Shown here: positions 33,396 through 42,835 of the stretch, piece after piece
Layout: the number at the start of each line of letters is the position of its first letter
How positions within the stretch are numbered: position 1 is the stretch's first letter
Translations under genes and position numbers: made by a program
NCBI GenBank assembly: GCA_003482905.1
Contig: DMXM01000039.1
Span: forward strand, 1-64,000
Reading direction: 5' to 3'
Length of the DNA: 64,000 nt
Source of the DNA: Elusimicrobiota bacterium
GTDB taxonomy: Bacteria > Elusimicrobiota > Elusimicrobia > Elusimicrobiales > UBA9959
Notes under the pieces: generated by a model
Databases searched by the model: none
Told to the model about the DNA's origin: nothing
The model's input: only the letters and a program-made list of their open reading frames with translations

Positions 33396-36300
33396 ATGGA
33401 GCAGGAACCTAAACTAGACCCGTCCACGATAACGGACGTGGAAACAGCCAAGCTGGCGCTGCGCTGGGCGGTGGAGAAGATTCACGGCCTGCAGGAAGAG
33501 GTCGGCCGCCTGCGCGACGACAACCGCAACAAGGCCAGCATAAACCGCTCCCTCACCGAACAGGTGGACCAGAAGACGGAAGTCCTCAAAAAATGGCAGG
33601 GCACCATCAAGACCTGGGAAGAGAACTGGAAAACCCAGACCGCCATGGAGGCGGACCTGAAGGCCAAGGTCCGCGAGCAGATCCTCAATGAGGAGACCGC
33701 CAACTGGCGGGCGGCCCGCGCCCAGCTGGAAAAAGAGGTCCTCGCCCTCAAGGGAGAGCTGGCGTCGCGCGAGGCCGAGATAGGCCGCGTAAAGCTGGCC
33801 CTGATAGACGAAGTTAAAAAAGCCTCCGAAGTAAAGGACGCCGAACTCAACGCCATTCTGACCAAACACCAGGACAACCTGGCCGGCCGGGAAACCGCCC
33901 TGCACGAGAAATACGAGCGCCTGGAGCGCGAGCTGCTGGAAACCTCGCGCCTGCGCGCCGAGCAGGAGGAGCTGGCGCTGCGCGACCGCTACGAAACCAG
34001 GGCGGCCGAACTCGCCAGGCTGCACGAACAGAAAGAGGCCCAGCTGGAGAAATTCCGCAAACTGCTGGAAGACGAATATTCCAAAAAACTGGAAGCCGCG
34101 AAAGCGGACGCCGCCAAAGAACTGGACGCCCGCAGGATAGAATTGCAGGAAGCCGCCGCCCGCGCCGAAGCCGCGGCCGAGGACGCCGCCGCCGCCCGCC
34201 TGGCCTGGCGCGAGAACGCCTTCAAGAAAATGCAGGAGGACCTGGAGCATGATTTTGCGCGGCGCCTGGCGCGCGCCGACGAGGACAAGCGCGGAGAGAT
34301 AGCGGCCCACAAGGCGGCCTCCGAAAAAGAGCTGGACGCCCTGCGGGGGCGCATGCAGACTTACGTGGAAAAACGGGAGCAGGAGTACGTGAACCTGCGC
34401 CTGGAAATGGAAGGCCAGCTGGTGGAGCTGGTAAAAAAGCGCGAGGAGGAGACCCGGGCTCGTTACGACCAGGCCCTTGAAGAGGCGCGCTCCCGGTGGG
34501 AGCGGGCCGCGGCCGAAAGCCGGGCCAAGGCGGACGCTCACGCCCTTGAGACCGCCGCCCGCCTGGAGGCCGAGTTTAAAAAACGCGGCGAGGAACTCTC
34601 CGCGGCCGGTGAAGCCGAGCTTAAGACCCTGCGCTTAAAGCTAGAAAGCGAAATGAGCGCGCGCGAAGAAGCCCTGCGCGCCGCCCTCCTGGGCGAACAG
34701 AACGCCTGGACCGCCCGGCAGCAGGTTGCGGCAGAGGAGTCCAGGAAAGCGCTGGAGGCCAGCCACGCAGAAAGGCTGGAAAGCCTGCGGGCCGGCCTGG
34801 AAGAGGCCTACCTGATGAAAGAAAAGGCCCTGGAAACCCGCGTGGCCACCGTCGGACGCAGACTGAAGGCCGAGTGGCTGGAGCGCGAAGACGAGTGGCT
34901 CCTTGAAAAGGAAGCGGCGCTGCACGGGGAAAAGGAAAAACTTAAAGCGGAATTTGACGGCTACCGCGCCCTCCTCCATAAGAAGCTTTCCCATTTCGAG
35001 GACGAGATAAAGCTGAAGTACGCCCAAAAGGAATCCGAGGTGGAAGCCGCGGCGAAGGCCGCCCTGGCCGACAAGACCGCCGAATTAAAAAAAGAACTGG
35101 AAGCCGAAAAGGCGCGCCTGCGCGAAGCCGCGGCGGCCGGGCAGCGGGAACTCGAAGAAAAAGCGGCCGCGCTCAGAACGGAAGCCGAGGCGGACGGCAA
35201 GACCCTGGAAACCAGATTCCTAAAACGCGAGGAAGAACTTAAGGAAAGGCAGCGCGAGAGGCTCGCCGAGGCGGAAAAGAATTTTAACGACCGGATCGCA
35301 GCGCAGCGCGCCGACCTCGCCGCGGAACACTCCGAGCGGCTCACCGGCGCCGAGCGGGAGCGGCTCCGGACGGTGGAAGAGATGGCCGCCCTGGAGGCGG
35401 CGCACACCGAAAAGGTCCGCGGGCTGGAACTGGCCGCGGAGGAGCGCGCCCGCGGAGAGCGGGCCAGGGCCGAGAACGTCATCCGCGAGGCCGAACTGCG
35501 CCTGCAGGAACGCGAAGCCGACCTGGACCGGCACCGCAACACCCTTGAGCAGCACCACGGCGAACTGAAACTGAAGCTCCAGCGCGAGACACAGGCCAAG
35601 GAACATGAGCTTTTCGGCAAGCTGTCGGCCGCCAAAGAGGAGATGTATAAAGCCCTCAACTCGCACCGCGAGGTGCTCGACCGGGAGTACGAGGAGCGCC
35701 TGGCGGGCCTGAGGGAAAAGGAACTTCAGCTGCAGCAGCGCTTCGACGAGAAATTCAAGGCCGCTGAAACCGCGCTGAAGCAGCGCCTCCAGGACGAAAT
35801 GGAGAAACTGGAACTGGAATTGGAAAGCCGCAAGGCCGCTTTTGAGACCAAAATAAAGGCCAGGGAGCAGGCGCTGGCCTCCTCCGTCTCGGACCGGCAG
35901 GCCAGGCTGGAAGCGGAATTCATGGCCCGGGAAAAAGCCGCCATGGCCGCGACCGACAGGTCCCTGGAGAAGCGCCGCCAGGAACTGGAGGCCGCCCTGG
36001 GGCGCAGGGAAAAGGAACTGGACCGCAAACATGAGGAGCTCTCCGGAAAGCTTCACGCGCAGCTCCAGGCCGACAGGGCCGCGTGGGAATCCAAAAAACT
36101 GGACCTGCTGAATTCCGAGCGCCAGGCGCTCAGGGCCGATTTTGAGAAAAAAGAGGCCGTGTTGAACCAGAAGTTCGACGAGGAGCTGGCCAAGCACCGC
36201 GCGGATAGGGTGCGCCGCGAAGAGGAGTTCTCGGCCAGGAAGGACGAGCTGGAAAAGAATTACTACGCCGAGCTCGAGCGCAGCCGGAGCGCGCTGGACA

Positions 36301-36407
36301 GGCTCAGGGCGGAACTGGAGGCCGGCCTGGCGGCCAAATTCCGGGAGCTGGAAGAGGAAAAGAACCGGCTGGCGGCCAAACTGGCGGGGAAAGAGGACGG
36401 GAACTGA
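33396..36407 (+). CDS. Giant coiled-coil protein A
   Basis: This 1003-residue protein is almost wholly predicted alpha-helical coiled coil: very rich in Glu, Ala, Lys, Arg and Leu, nearly free of Pro, Gly and Cys, with no signal peptide or membrane segment. A short N-terminal head (about residues 1-75, VETAKLALRWAVEKIHGLQ) precedes the rod. The rod shows repeating phrases of the kind REKELQLQQRFDEKFKAAE, AREQAL and KREEEL, which suggests a repeat of about 25-30 residues. GGAGG stands six bases before the ATG. No family is recognised; it resembles SMC/myosin-like rods and bacterial intermediate-filament-like proteins only in general character. The next gene starts one base after its stop and encodes a protein of the same kind. 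Confidence 0.85.
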   Translation: MEQEPKLDPSTITDVETAKLALRWAVEKIHGLQEEVGRLRDDNRNKASINRSLTEQVDQKTEVLKKWQGTIKTWEENWKTQTAMEADLKAKVREQILNEETANWRAARAQLEKEVLALKGELASREAEIGRVKLALIDEVKKASEVKDAELNAILTKHQDNLAGRETALHEKYERLERELLETSRLRAEQEELALRDRYETRAAELARLHEQKEAQLEKFRKLLEDEYSKKLEAAKADAAKELDARRIELQEAAARAEAAAEDAAAARLAWRENAFKKMQEDLEHDFARRLARADEDKRGEIAAHKAASEKELDALRGRMQTYVEKREQEYVNLRLEMEGQLVELVKKREEETRARYDQALEEARSRWERAAAESRAKADAHALETAARLEAEFKKRGEELSAAGEAELKTLRLKLESEMSAREEALRAALLGEQNAWTARQQVAAEESRKALEASHAERLESLRAGLEEAYLMKEKALETRVATVGRRLKAEWLEREDEWLLEKEAALHGEKEKLKAEFDGYRALLHKKLSHFEDEIKLKYAQKESEVEAAAKAALADKTAELKKELEAEKARLREAAAAGQRELEEKAAALRTEAEADGKTLETRFLKREEELKERQRERLAEAEKNFNDRIAAQRADLAAEHSERLTGAERERLRTVEEMAALEAAHTEKVRGLELAAEERARGERARAENVIREAELRLQEREADLDRHRNTLEQHHGELKLKLQRETQAKEHELFGKLSAAKEEMYKALNSHREVLDREYEERLAGLREKELQLQQRFDEKFKAAETALKQRLQDEMEKLELELESRKAAFETKIKAREQALASSVSDRQARLEAEFMAREKAAMAATDRSLEKRRQELEAALGRREKELDRKHEELSGKLHAQLQADRAAWESKKLDLLNSERQALRADFEKKEAVLNQKFDEELAKHRADRVRREEEFSARKDELEKNYYAELERSRSALDRLRAELEAGLAAKFRELEEEKNRLAAKLAGKEDGN

Positions 36408-36408
36408 T

Positions 36409-39309
36409 ATGAACGGCGCGGGACGCGACTTCGAGGACCTCCTTAAAGAGACCGAACTGGATTCGGCCAAGATGATCCTGCGCCTCACCTCGGAACTCCG
36501 GGAAAAGGAACTGGAGGTGGCCTCCACGCGGTCCCGCGCCTTCGACGAGGTGCAGCGCAACAATAAGGCCAGGGAAGAGGAATACGAGGCGCTGATGCGC
36601 GCCCAGGAAGACCGCATAGCCAAGCGCGAGCAAAGCCTGGCCCGCCTGCTGGTGGAAAAGGAATCCGCGCTCTGGCAGAAGTACCAGGCCATGCTGGACG
36701 AAGCGGTCGGCCGCCAGCGCGAAGATTTTGAGGCGCAGCGCGCCCTGCTCAAGGCCGGCATAGAAAAGAAGGAAACCGAGCTGGCGGCGCAAAAAAAGAA
36801 CCTCCGCCTGGAGATGGAAGCGCTGTTCCACAAATGGGAAGAAGAGCGCGAAGCCGATTTTAAGATAGAGCGCGAGACTTTTATAGAGGAACTCAAACTG
36901 GGGCGGGCGACGGCCCAGAAGGAGGCCCTGGAACGGGCCCGCCAGATGGAAGAACTCTGGCGCCAGAAACTCAGCCAGCAGGAGACCGAATACGAGAGCA
37001 GGGAAGCCATGGCCGCGGAGGAAGTACGCAGCCAGATGCGCCGCGAACGCGTGGAGGAACTGAAAACCCTCAACGACCGCCTGAACGCGGAATTCTCCAA
37101 GCGCGAGCAGGAACTTTACGCTCATTACGCGTCCTGGCTGGAAGAGAACAAAAAACTGCTGGAAGACAAATTTTCAAGGCGGCTGGAAGCGTCGCAGGCC
37201 GAGTACAGGGAACGCACCGCCGCCCTGGAAGAGGCCCTCGCCAAGACCCGCGAAGAGCTGGCGAACCGCGGGAAGGATTGGGAAGAAAAATATTCCGGGC
37301 TGAAAGCATCTTATTCCGAAAAAGAAGCGGCCCTTGAAAAGGCCGCGCGCGAATTGCAGGCGCGGCACCTGGAGCGCGAGAGAGAGCTTGCCGAAAAGCA
37401 GGAAACGCTGGCCGGCGAACTGCGCGAGGAGGCGGCCCGCAGGAAAGACGCCCTGGCGCGCAAAGAGAAGGACCTGGAACGGAATTTCGAGTCCAACCTG
37501 GCGGACTTCACCGCGGAAGCCGAACGGCGCCTGCGCGCCGTCGAGGAAAGGGAGACCAAAACGGCCGCCGAGCGCCAGGAACTGGCCGCCCTGCGCGCCC
37601 AGATAGGCGCCCTGCTGACGCAGAAGCAGACCGAACTGGAAAAAACTTTCGAGGAGCGCAATTCGCTGCTGCGCCAGTCCCTTGTGGAGTCCTTCAAGAT
37701 AAAAGAAATAAGCCTGGACAAGAAATACGAGGACCTGAAACACCAGCAGGCGGAACTGGCGTCCCAGAAAGACGCAGCCATGTCCCGCGCCAAAGCCCTC
37801 ATGGATGAGAACAAGCGCCTCAAGGACGCGCTGGTTTCGCGCGATTCCAAGACGCACGGCGTCATAGAGGCCGAGCGGGCGCGCCTGGAGGAAGAACGGG
37901 CGCGCCTGGAAGCCGAACTGCAGGCCAAAGAGGAACGGCTTAAAGCCGCGGCCCACGAACAGGAGCGGGCGCTGAAAGCCGCTTACGCGCAGCGCGCACA
38001 GGCCGATAGCGGCCGCCTGGCCGCCCAACTGGCGATAAAGGAAGCGGCCGTAGAAAAGGAACGCGAGGCCTTGAACAGGCGGGCGGCCGAACTGGAAGCC
38101 GGCTTCCTTGAGACCCTGCGCGCCAGGGAAGCGGAAGTGACCGAAAATTTCAAACGCAACACCGAGACGCTGAAGGCCCAGGCCGCGGCGGCGCGCCGCG
38201 GCTGGGAAGAGGAGCGCGCCGCCCGCGCGGCGCAGGCCGAGGCCATGGCGGCCGGGGCGCGCGCCGAAGAACAGGAAAAAGCCGCGCGCAGGGAAACCGA
38301 CCTTAAGGCCTTTTACGAGAACAGGGAACGGGAGCTCCTCGCCGCCGCGCGGGATTCGGCGGCGGGCGAGGCAAAGCGCCTGGAAGACGCTTTGCGCCTG
38401 AAAGAAAGGACGCTGGCGGCCCGCGTGAAGGCCCTGGAGGACAGCCTGGCCAAAGCCCTCGCCGACAATTCCGGCGCCTCCGGCGCCCTGTCCGCCGCCC
38501 GCGGCGAGCTGGAACTGCTCACCGCCAGGCTGGACGACAGCGAGCGCGAAAGACAGAAGCTGATACAGGAGAACCTGACCAAATCCCGCGACCTGCGCCA
38601 GACGCTGGAGAAAGAATTCCTGGACAAGCTCAGGGAGATAGAGCAGAATTACCTGGGCCAGATAACCGCGCTTTCAAAACGCTCGGACGAGACGAGGAAG
38701 GCCGACCGGGACGAATATTTCCGCAAACTGCAGTTCGTAAAGGACGATTTTGAGGCGCGGCTGGCCTCCCAGGCCAAAGATATGGAAGCCTCCTACCTGG
38801 AACGCGAACGCAAAATTACGGCGGCCCAGAACGAAGCCTACAAGGTGAAGGAAAGGGCGCTGGTGGCCAGGCAGGCCCAGCTGGAAAGCAGCTACCAGGC
38901 CATGCTCTCGGAAAAATCCGAGCGCGTGGACGTGGACCGCTCTCTCGCGGACGACGTCACCCGCCTAAAAACCGAGCTGGAGCACAACAACAGCCAGCTC
39001 AGGGACACCATAGCCTCTTACAACACCCGGCTGGAGGAATTGGAGACGAAGCTCCGCGGCGAATTCGAGGCCCGCAAAAAGGAACTCGAGGACGGACAGC
39101 GCATACGCGCGCTTCAGCTGGAGGCCGAGCGCAACAAACTAAAAACCGTGCTGGACCAGGAGCAGCAGCTGGTCGGCGACCTGCAGAAGCGGGAAGCCGC
39201 GCTGCAGGAAAACTACGCGGCCCGCGAAGCGGACCTGGCCCGCCGCTTTAAAGAAGCCCGCGAGCGCCTGGAGAAAGACTACCAGAACAAGCTAAAAGGC
39301 CCCGGCTAA
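36409..39309 (+). CDS. Giant coiled-coil protein B
   Basis: This 966-residue protein has the same composition as its neighbour and is probably its paralogue or partner. A short head (MNGAGRDFEDLLKETELDS, then MILRLTSELREKELEV) leads into an uninterrupted charged rod. Repeated units such as KREQELYAHYASWLEENKKL and EKEAALEKAARELQARHLER alternate with aromatic residues (Trp, Tyr) at intervals, more than in ordinary coiled coils. A Gly/Ser/Ala hinge occurs near residue 690 (NSGASGALSAARGE). No catalytic or DNA-binding domain is seen. Start and stop of the two genes are separated by one base, so a stoichiometric pair is likely. A cytoskeletal or scaffold role is a guess. Confidence 0.85.
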   Translation: MNGAGRDFEDLLKETELDSAKMILRLTSELREKELEVASTRSRAFDEVQRNNKAREEEYEALMRAQEDRIAKREQSLARLLVEKESALWQKYQAMLDEAVGRQREDFEAQRALLKAGIEKKETELAAQKKNLRLEMEALFHKWEEEREADFKIERETFIEELKLGRATAQKEALERARQMEELWRQKLSQQETEYESREAMAAEEVRSQMRRERVEELKTLNDRLNAEFSKREQELYAHYASWLEENKKLLEDKFSRRLEASQAEYRERTAALEEALAKTREELANRGKDWEEKYSGLKASYSEKEAALEKAARELQARHLERERELAEKQETLAGELREEAARRKDALARKEKDLERNFESNLADFTAEAERRLRAVEERETKTAAERQELAALRAQIGALLTQKQTELEKTFEERNSLLRQSLVESFKIKEISLDKKYEDLKHQQAELASQKDAAMSRAKALMDENKRLKDALVSRDSKTHGVIEAERARLEEERARLEAELQAKEERLKAAAHEQERALKAAYAQRAQADSGRLAAQLAIKEAAVEKEREALNRRAAELEAGFLETLRAREAEVTENFKRNTETLKAQAAAARRGWEEERAARAAQAEAMAAGARAEEQEKAARRETDLKAFYENRERELLAAARDSAAGEAKRLEDALRLKERTLAARVKALEDSLAKALADNSGASGALSAARGELELLTARLDDSERERQKLIQENLTKSRDLRQTLEKEFLDKLREIEQNYLGQITALSKRSDETRKADRDEYFRKLQFVKDDFEARLASQAKDMEASYLERERKITAAQNEAYKVKERALVARQAQLESSYQAMLSEKSERVDVDRSLADDVTRLKTELEHNNSQLRDTIASYNTRLEELETKLRGEFEARKKELEDGQRIRALQLEAERNKLKTVLDQEQQLVGDLQKREAALQENYAAREADLARRFKEARERLEKDYQNKLKGPG

Positions 39310-39420
39310 AGGCGAAGACGCCCCTCTCCCGCGGAAGCGCCGCCCGGGCCCCTAAAAATCCGCCAGCCCGCCCCGCGGAGAACCTCCGTCGTAATCATTT
39401 TATTTGCAAAAGAATTTGTA

Positions 39421-39500
39421 TATAATTTTAACGTTATATACGGCGCGGCGGTTTTGCCCTGCGGGCAAAAAGCGCGATCTTTGCTTTCACAAAGGCGGTG
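39421..39500 (+). promoter_or_regulatory. Leader of the polyamine operon with two hairpins
   Basis: TATAAT at 39421-39426 predicts a start near 39433 and a leader of about 75 bases. Inside it TTTTGCCC (39452-39459) pairs with GGGCAAAA (39463-39470), and CTTTG pairs with CAAAG around 39479-39494 just before the GGCGGTGG that may serve as ribosome binding site. Such a layout could control translation of homospermidine synthase; regulation by polyamines is only a guess. Confidence 0.35.
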
Positions 39501-39507
39501 GACATAA

Positions 39508-40965
39508 ATGAAGGAATTCAATAAGAAAATACTTTTTGTGGGATACGGCTCCGTGGCGCAGTGCGCCCTGCCTATGCTGTTCAAGCTGCTGAAGGTGCCG
39601 GCCGGGAATATCACCGTGATGGATTTCGAGGACAAGCGGGCCGCCCTTAAGCCCATGCTGGCCAAAGGCGTGAAATTCGTGCGCGCCAAGATAGAGAAAA
39701 AGAACATGGGCGCCCTCCTCGGCAAATACCTTTCCGCCGGGGACCTGCTGATAGATCTGGCGTGGAACATAGACGCCTGCGAGATCCTGCAGTGGTGCCA
39801 CGACCGCGGCGTGCTGTATATCAACACTTCCACCGAGCTCTGGGACCCTTATACTAACGCCGTCGACAAGCACCCCACGGAGCGCACCCTTTACGTCAGG
39901 CACATGGCCATGCGCAAGATGATAGCCAAATGGAAGACCCCCGGCCCGACGGCGGTCATAGAGCACGGCGCCAACCCCGGCCTGATCTCCCACTTCGCCA
40001 AGAAAGGCATTCTCGACATCTCCGAGAGCCTGCTCTCCGACGGGAAAGCTAAAGGCGCCAGGGCCGAGAAACTCCGCCAGCTGGTGAAGGACCAGACCTT
40101 CAACGAACTAGCCAGGGAGATCGGCGTGAAAGTGATCCACGTCAGCGAGCGCGACACGCAGATCTCCGACAAGCCCAAGCTGGTCAACGAATTCGTCAAT
40201 ACCTGGAGCGTGGAAGGCTTCCGCGAGGAAGGCGTGGCGCCGGCCGAACTGGGCTGGGGCACGCACGAGAAGACCCTCCCCCCGATGGCCTGCCAGCACA
40301 AGAGCGGCCCCAAGAACCAGATCTGCCTGGCCCGCATGGGCATGAACACCTGGATCTCCACCTGGGTGCCGGATTACTGCATCCACGGCATGCTGGTCCG
40401 CCACGGCGAGGCTTTCACCCTGTCCGACAAGCTGACAGTCTGGAAGAACGGCAAAGCCGTGTACCGGCCCACCGTGCATTACGCCTACTGCCCCTCCGAC
40501 GCGGCCATCGCTTCCCTGAACGAGCTGCGCGGCTACGACTACGCGCTGCAGCCCAAGGTGCGCATAATGGGCGACGAGATCATCCAGGGCTACGACACCC
40601 TGGGCGCCCTGCTGATGGGCCACGACTACAACGCCTGGTGGACTGGCACCATCCTGGGCATAGACGAATCCCGCGAGCTGATCCCCCACCAGAACGCCAC
40701 CACCATACAGGTGGCCATAGGCGTGCTCTCCGCCGCCATGTGGATGATGGATAACCCCGCGCAGGGCTTCAAAGTGCCCGACGAGCTGCCCCACGAGTAC
40801 GTGCTCAAGATAGCCAAGCCCTGGCTGGGCAAGCTGCACTCGGCCAAATCCGACTGGACGCCGCTCAAGCACTACACCAACGCCTTCAAGGGCTATAACA
40901 ACCCGTACATCGACAAGAAAGACCCGTGGCAGTTCAAGAACTTCCTGATCACGGACAGCGATTAA
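39508..40965 (+). CDS. hss: Homospermidine synthase
   Basis: This 485-residue enzyme joins two putrescine molecules to give homospermidine and ammonia, using NAD+ catalytically. The N-terminal Rossmann motif is FVGYGSVAQC (residues 10-19). It is followed by LIDLAWNIDACEIL and YINTSTELW, then EHGANPGLISHFAKKG, the block typical of bacterial HSS within the saccharopine dehydrogenase-like fold. Later blocks WGTHEKTLP and NAWWTGTILGIDESR also fit. The length agrees with the known enzymes (about 475-480). It starts a cluster that makes its substrate by two routes. The name rests on overall family resemblance. Confidence 0.9.
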   Translation: MKEFNKKILFVGYGSVAQCALPMLFKLLKVPAGNITVMDFEDKRAALKPMLAKGVKFVRAKIEKKNMGALLGKYLSAGDLLIDLAWNIDACEILQWCHDRGVLYINTSTELWDPYTNAVDKHPTERTLYVRHMAMRKMIAKWKTPGPTAVIEHGANPGLISHFAKKGILDISESLLSDGKAKGARAEKLRQLVKDQTFNELAREIGVKVIHVSERDTQISDKPKLVNEFVNTWSVEGFREEGVAPAELGWGTHEKTLPPMACQHKSGPKNQICLARMGMNTWISTWVPDYCIHGMLVRHGEAFTLSDKLTVWKNGKAVYRPTVHYAYCPSDAAIASLNELRGYDYALQPKVRIMGDEIIQGYDTLGALLMGHDYNAWWTGTILGIDESRELIPHQNATTIQVAIGVLSAAMWMMDNPAQGFKVPDELPHEYVLKIAKPWLGKLHSAKSDWTPLKHYTNAFKGYNNPYIDKKDPWQFKNFLITDSD

Positions 40966-41012
40966 GATTCGGTTGAAATTAAACTCGGAACGGAGGAACA
41001 CAAGCCAGAGAT

Positions 41013-42161
41013 ATGATAACAAAAAAACAGATGCAGGACCTCGCCAAGAAGCACGGGACGCCCCTTTTCATCGTGGACCACGATGAGATCCGCAAGAACT
41101 ACGCGCAGTTCAAGAAATACCTGCCGCGCGTACAGGCCTACTACGCGGTAAAGGCCGAACCGATGCCGGAGATAGTGAAGACTCTCTATAAGGCGGGCGC
41201 CAGCTTCGACGTGGCCTCCATGCCCGAGTTCATGATCGTCCACGAGTACATAAAGAATATGCCGGACAAGAAGCGGCTGGCCTGGATCTGGGACAAGATT
41301 ATCTACGCCAACCCTATAAAACCAAACGAGACGCTGAAGGAGCTGGACCAGTACCGGCCGCTGGTCACGTTCGACAACCTGGAAGAGATCCACAAGGTAA
41401 AGAAGTACGCCCCCCACGCAGGCATGGTGCTGCGCATCAGGGTGCCCAATACCGGCGCCGTGGTGGAGCTCTCCTCCAAGTTCGGCGCGTCCCCCGGCGA
41501 AGCCGTGGACCTTATCCTCGAGGCCGTGAAGCAGGGCCTCGGCGTGGAAGGCCTGAGTTTCCACGTGGGCAGCCAGACCACCAACTTCGAGAACTACGTG
41601 CAGGCCATCAACCTGGCCGCGGACATCTTCAAGGAAGCCAAAGAGCGCGGCTACGACAAGATGAACCTGCTGGACATCGGCGGTGGCTTCCCGGCCCCGT
41701 ACGACTCCTCCGTCAAGCCCTTCCAGCAGCTGGCGAAGACCATCAACGCCGAGCTGGAGCGCCTGTTCCCGGACCCGAAGATAGAGATCCTGGCCGAGCC
41801 CGGCCGCTTCATGATAGCGACCGCCGGCACCTCAGTGGTGCGGATCAACGGCAAGACGGTGCGCGACGGCAAGACCTGCTATTACGTCAACGACGGCGCC
41901 TACCACACCTATTCCGGCATCATCTTCGACCACCAGCACTGCAACATGTTCTCGTTCCGCAAAGGCAAGAAGGCGGAGAACTGCGCCGTATTCGGCCCCA
42001 CCTGCGACGCGCTGGACGTGATCTCCACCGCGATGAGCCTGCCGACTGATCTGAAGCTGGGTGAGCTGATGTACAGCACCAACATGGGCGCGTACAGCCA
42101 CGCGTCCTCCACCTGGTTCAACGGCTTCCCGCCGGCCAAAGTGGTGCATATCAACCAATAA
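41013..42161 (+). CDS. Type III PLP-dependent ornithine (or lysine) decarboxylase
   Basis: This 382-residue enzyme has the alanine-racemase-type fold III. PLP Lys is in YYAVKAEP (about residues 43-50), then FDVASMPEF, HVGSQ, the phosphate-binding LDIGGGFP, EPGRF, and the catalytic Cys in FGPTCDALDVI of the partner subunit. YYVNDGAYH marks the family. It would decarboxylate ornithine to putrescine; lysine to cadaverine is possible as a side or alternative activity. It lies 47 bases after hss. GGAGG is present but 17 bases from the ATG, closer to it only AGAG, so translation may depend on coupling. Confidence 0.88.
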   Translation: MITKKQMQDLAKKHGTPLFIVDHDEIRKNYAQFKKYLPRVQAYYAVKAEPMPEIVKTLYKAGASFDVASMPEFMIVHEYIKNMPDKKRLAWIWDKIIYANPIKPNETLKELDQYRPLVTFDNLEEIHKVKKYAPHAGMVLRIRVPNTGAVVELSSKFGASPGEAVDLILEAVKQGLGVEGLSFHVGSQTTNFENYVQAINLAADIFKEAKERGYDKMNLLDIGGGFPAPYDSSVKPFQQLAKTINAELERLFPDPKIEILAEPGRFMIATAGTSVVRINGKTVRDGKTCYYVNDGAYHTYSGIIFDHQHCNMFSFRKGKKAENCAVFGPTCDALDVISTAMSLPTDLKLGELMYSTNMGAYSHASSTWFNGFPPAKVVHINQ

Positions 42162-42175
42162 CCGGCCAAGACAAG

Positions 42176-42210
42176 AAAAGGCCGCCGGCGAAAGCCCGCG
42201 GCCTTTTTTT
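42176..42210 (+). terminator. Intrinsic terminator after the decarboxylase
   Basis: AAAAGGCCGC (42176-42185) pairs with GCGGCCTTTT (42198-42207) and is followed by TTT, a standard intrinsic terminator. It separates hss and the ornithine decarboxylase from the arginine decarboxylase unit. Confidence 0.88.
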
Positions 42211-42233
42211 ATAAGCCGGCTCCCAGAATTTAT

Positions 42234-42239
42234 TATAAT
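42234..42239 (+). promoter_or_regulatory. -10 element of the arginine decarboxylase gene, predicted leaderless
   Basis: TATAAT (42234-42239) ends six bases before the ATG at 42246, so the start site falls on the ATG itself. There is no Shine-Dalgarno and no clear -35. Confidence 0.55.
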
Positions 42240-42245
42240 AATCGC

Positions 42246-42797
42246 ATGTCACTACACCTCGTTCCTAAAGAAGTATTCCTGACCAAAGGCCTCGGCCGCC
42301 ACAAAGAGAAACTGGCGAGCTTCGAGGAGGCTCTGCGGGACGCGAAGATAGCCAAATACAATCTTGTCCACGTCTCCAGCATTTTCCCGCCCTACTGCAA
42401 GGTGATCCCCAGGCAGAAAGGCATAGAAAAACTGAACGACGGCCAGATCCTGCACTGCGTGCTGAGCCGCAACGCCATCAACGAGAACCACAGGCTGATA
42501 GCCTCCTCGGTGGGCCTCGCCACCCCAAAGGACCGCTCCCACTACGGCTATATCTCGGAGCACCACACTTTCGGCGAAACGGACGAGAAGACCGGCGACT
42601 ACGCCGAAGACCTGGCCGCGCTGATGTTATCGACCATCCAGGGCGTGGAATTCGGCGGCGAAACCACCTGGGACCAGAAGGAAGAGATCTGGAAGCTCAG
42701 CGGCAAGATAGTACGGGCCGCCAACATCACCCAGTCCGCCATAGGCATGGAAGGCATCTGGACCACTACCGTGGCGGCGGCGGTATTCCTGTTCTGA
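42246..42797 (+). CDS. Pyruvoyl-dependent arginine decarboxylase
   Basis: This 183-residue proenzyme cleaves itself at the Ser-Ser in LVHVSSIFPP (about residues 43-46), giving a beta chain and an alpha chain whose N-terminal serine becomes the pyruvoyl cofactor. The motif and the closing region EGIWTTTVAAAVFLF match the PvlArgDC family. It converts arginine to agmatine, which the next gene product hydrolyses to putrescine. The family is common in archaea, chlamydiae and some other bacteria. The product feeds hss upstream. Confidence 0.95.
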   Translation: MSLHLVPKEVFLTKGLGRHKEKLASFEEALRDAKIAKYNLVHVSSIFPPYCKVIPRQKGIEKLNDGQILHCVLSRNAINENHRLIASSVGLATPKDRSHYGYISEHHTFGETDEKTGDYAEDLAALMLSTIQGVEFGGETTWDQKEEIWKLSGKIVRAANITQSAIGMEGIWTTTVAAAVFLF

Positions 42798-42835
42798 TCG
42801 GGCCGGATCTTTTACACAGCTTTGATAAGGGACCT

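Noticed and set aside
35220..37100. 626-residue antisense frame (and several others) across the coiled-coil genes
   Set aside because: Arises from GAG/GCG-rich codons read backwards as Ser/Arg/Phe/Leu; the sense genes have start signals and coupled boundaries.
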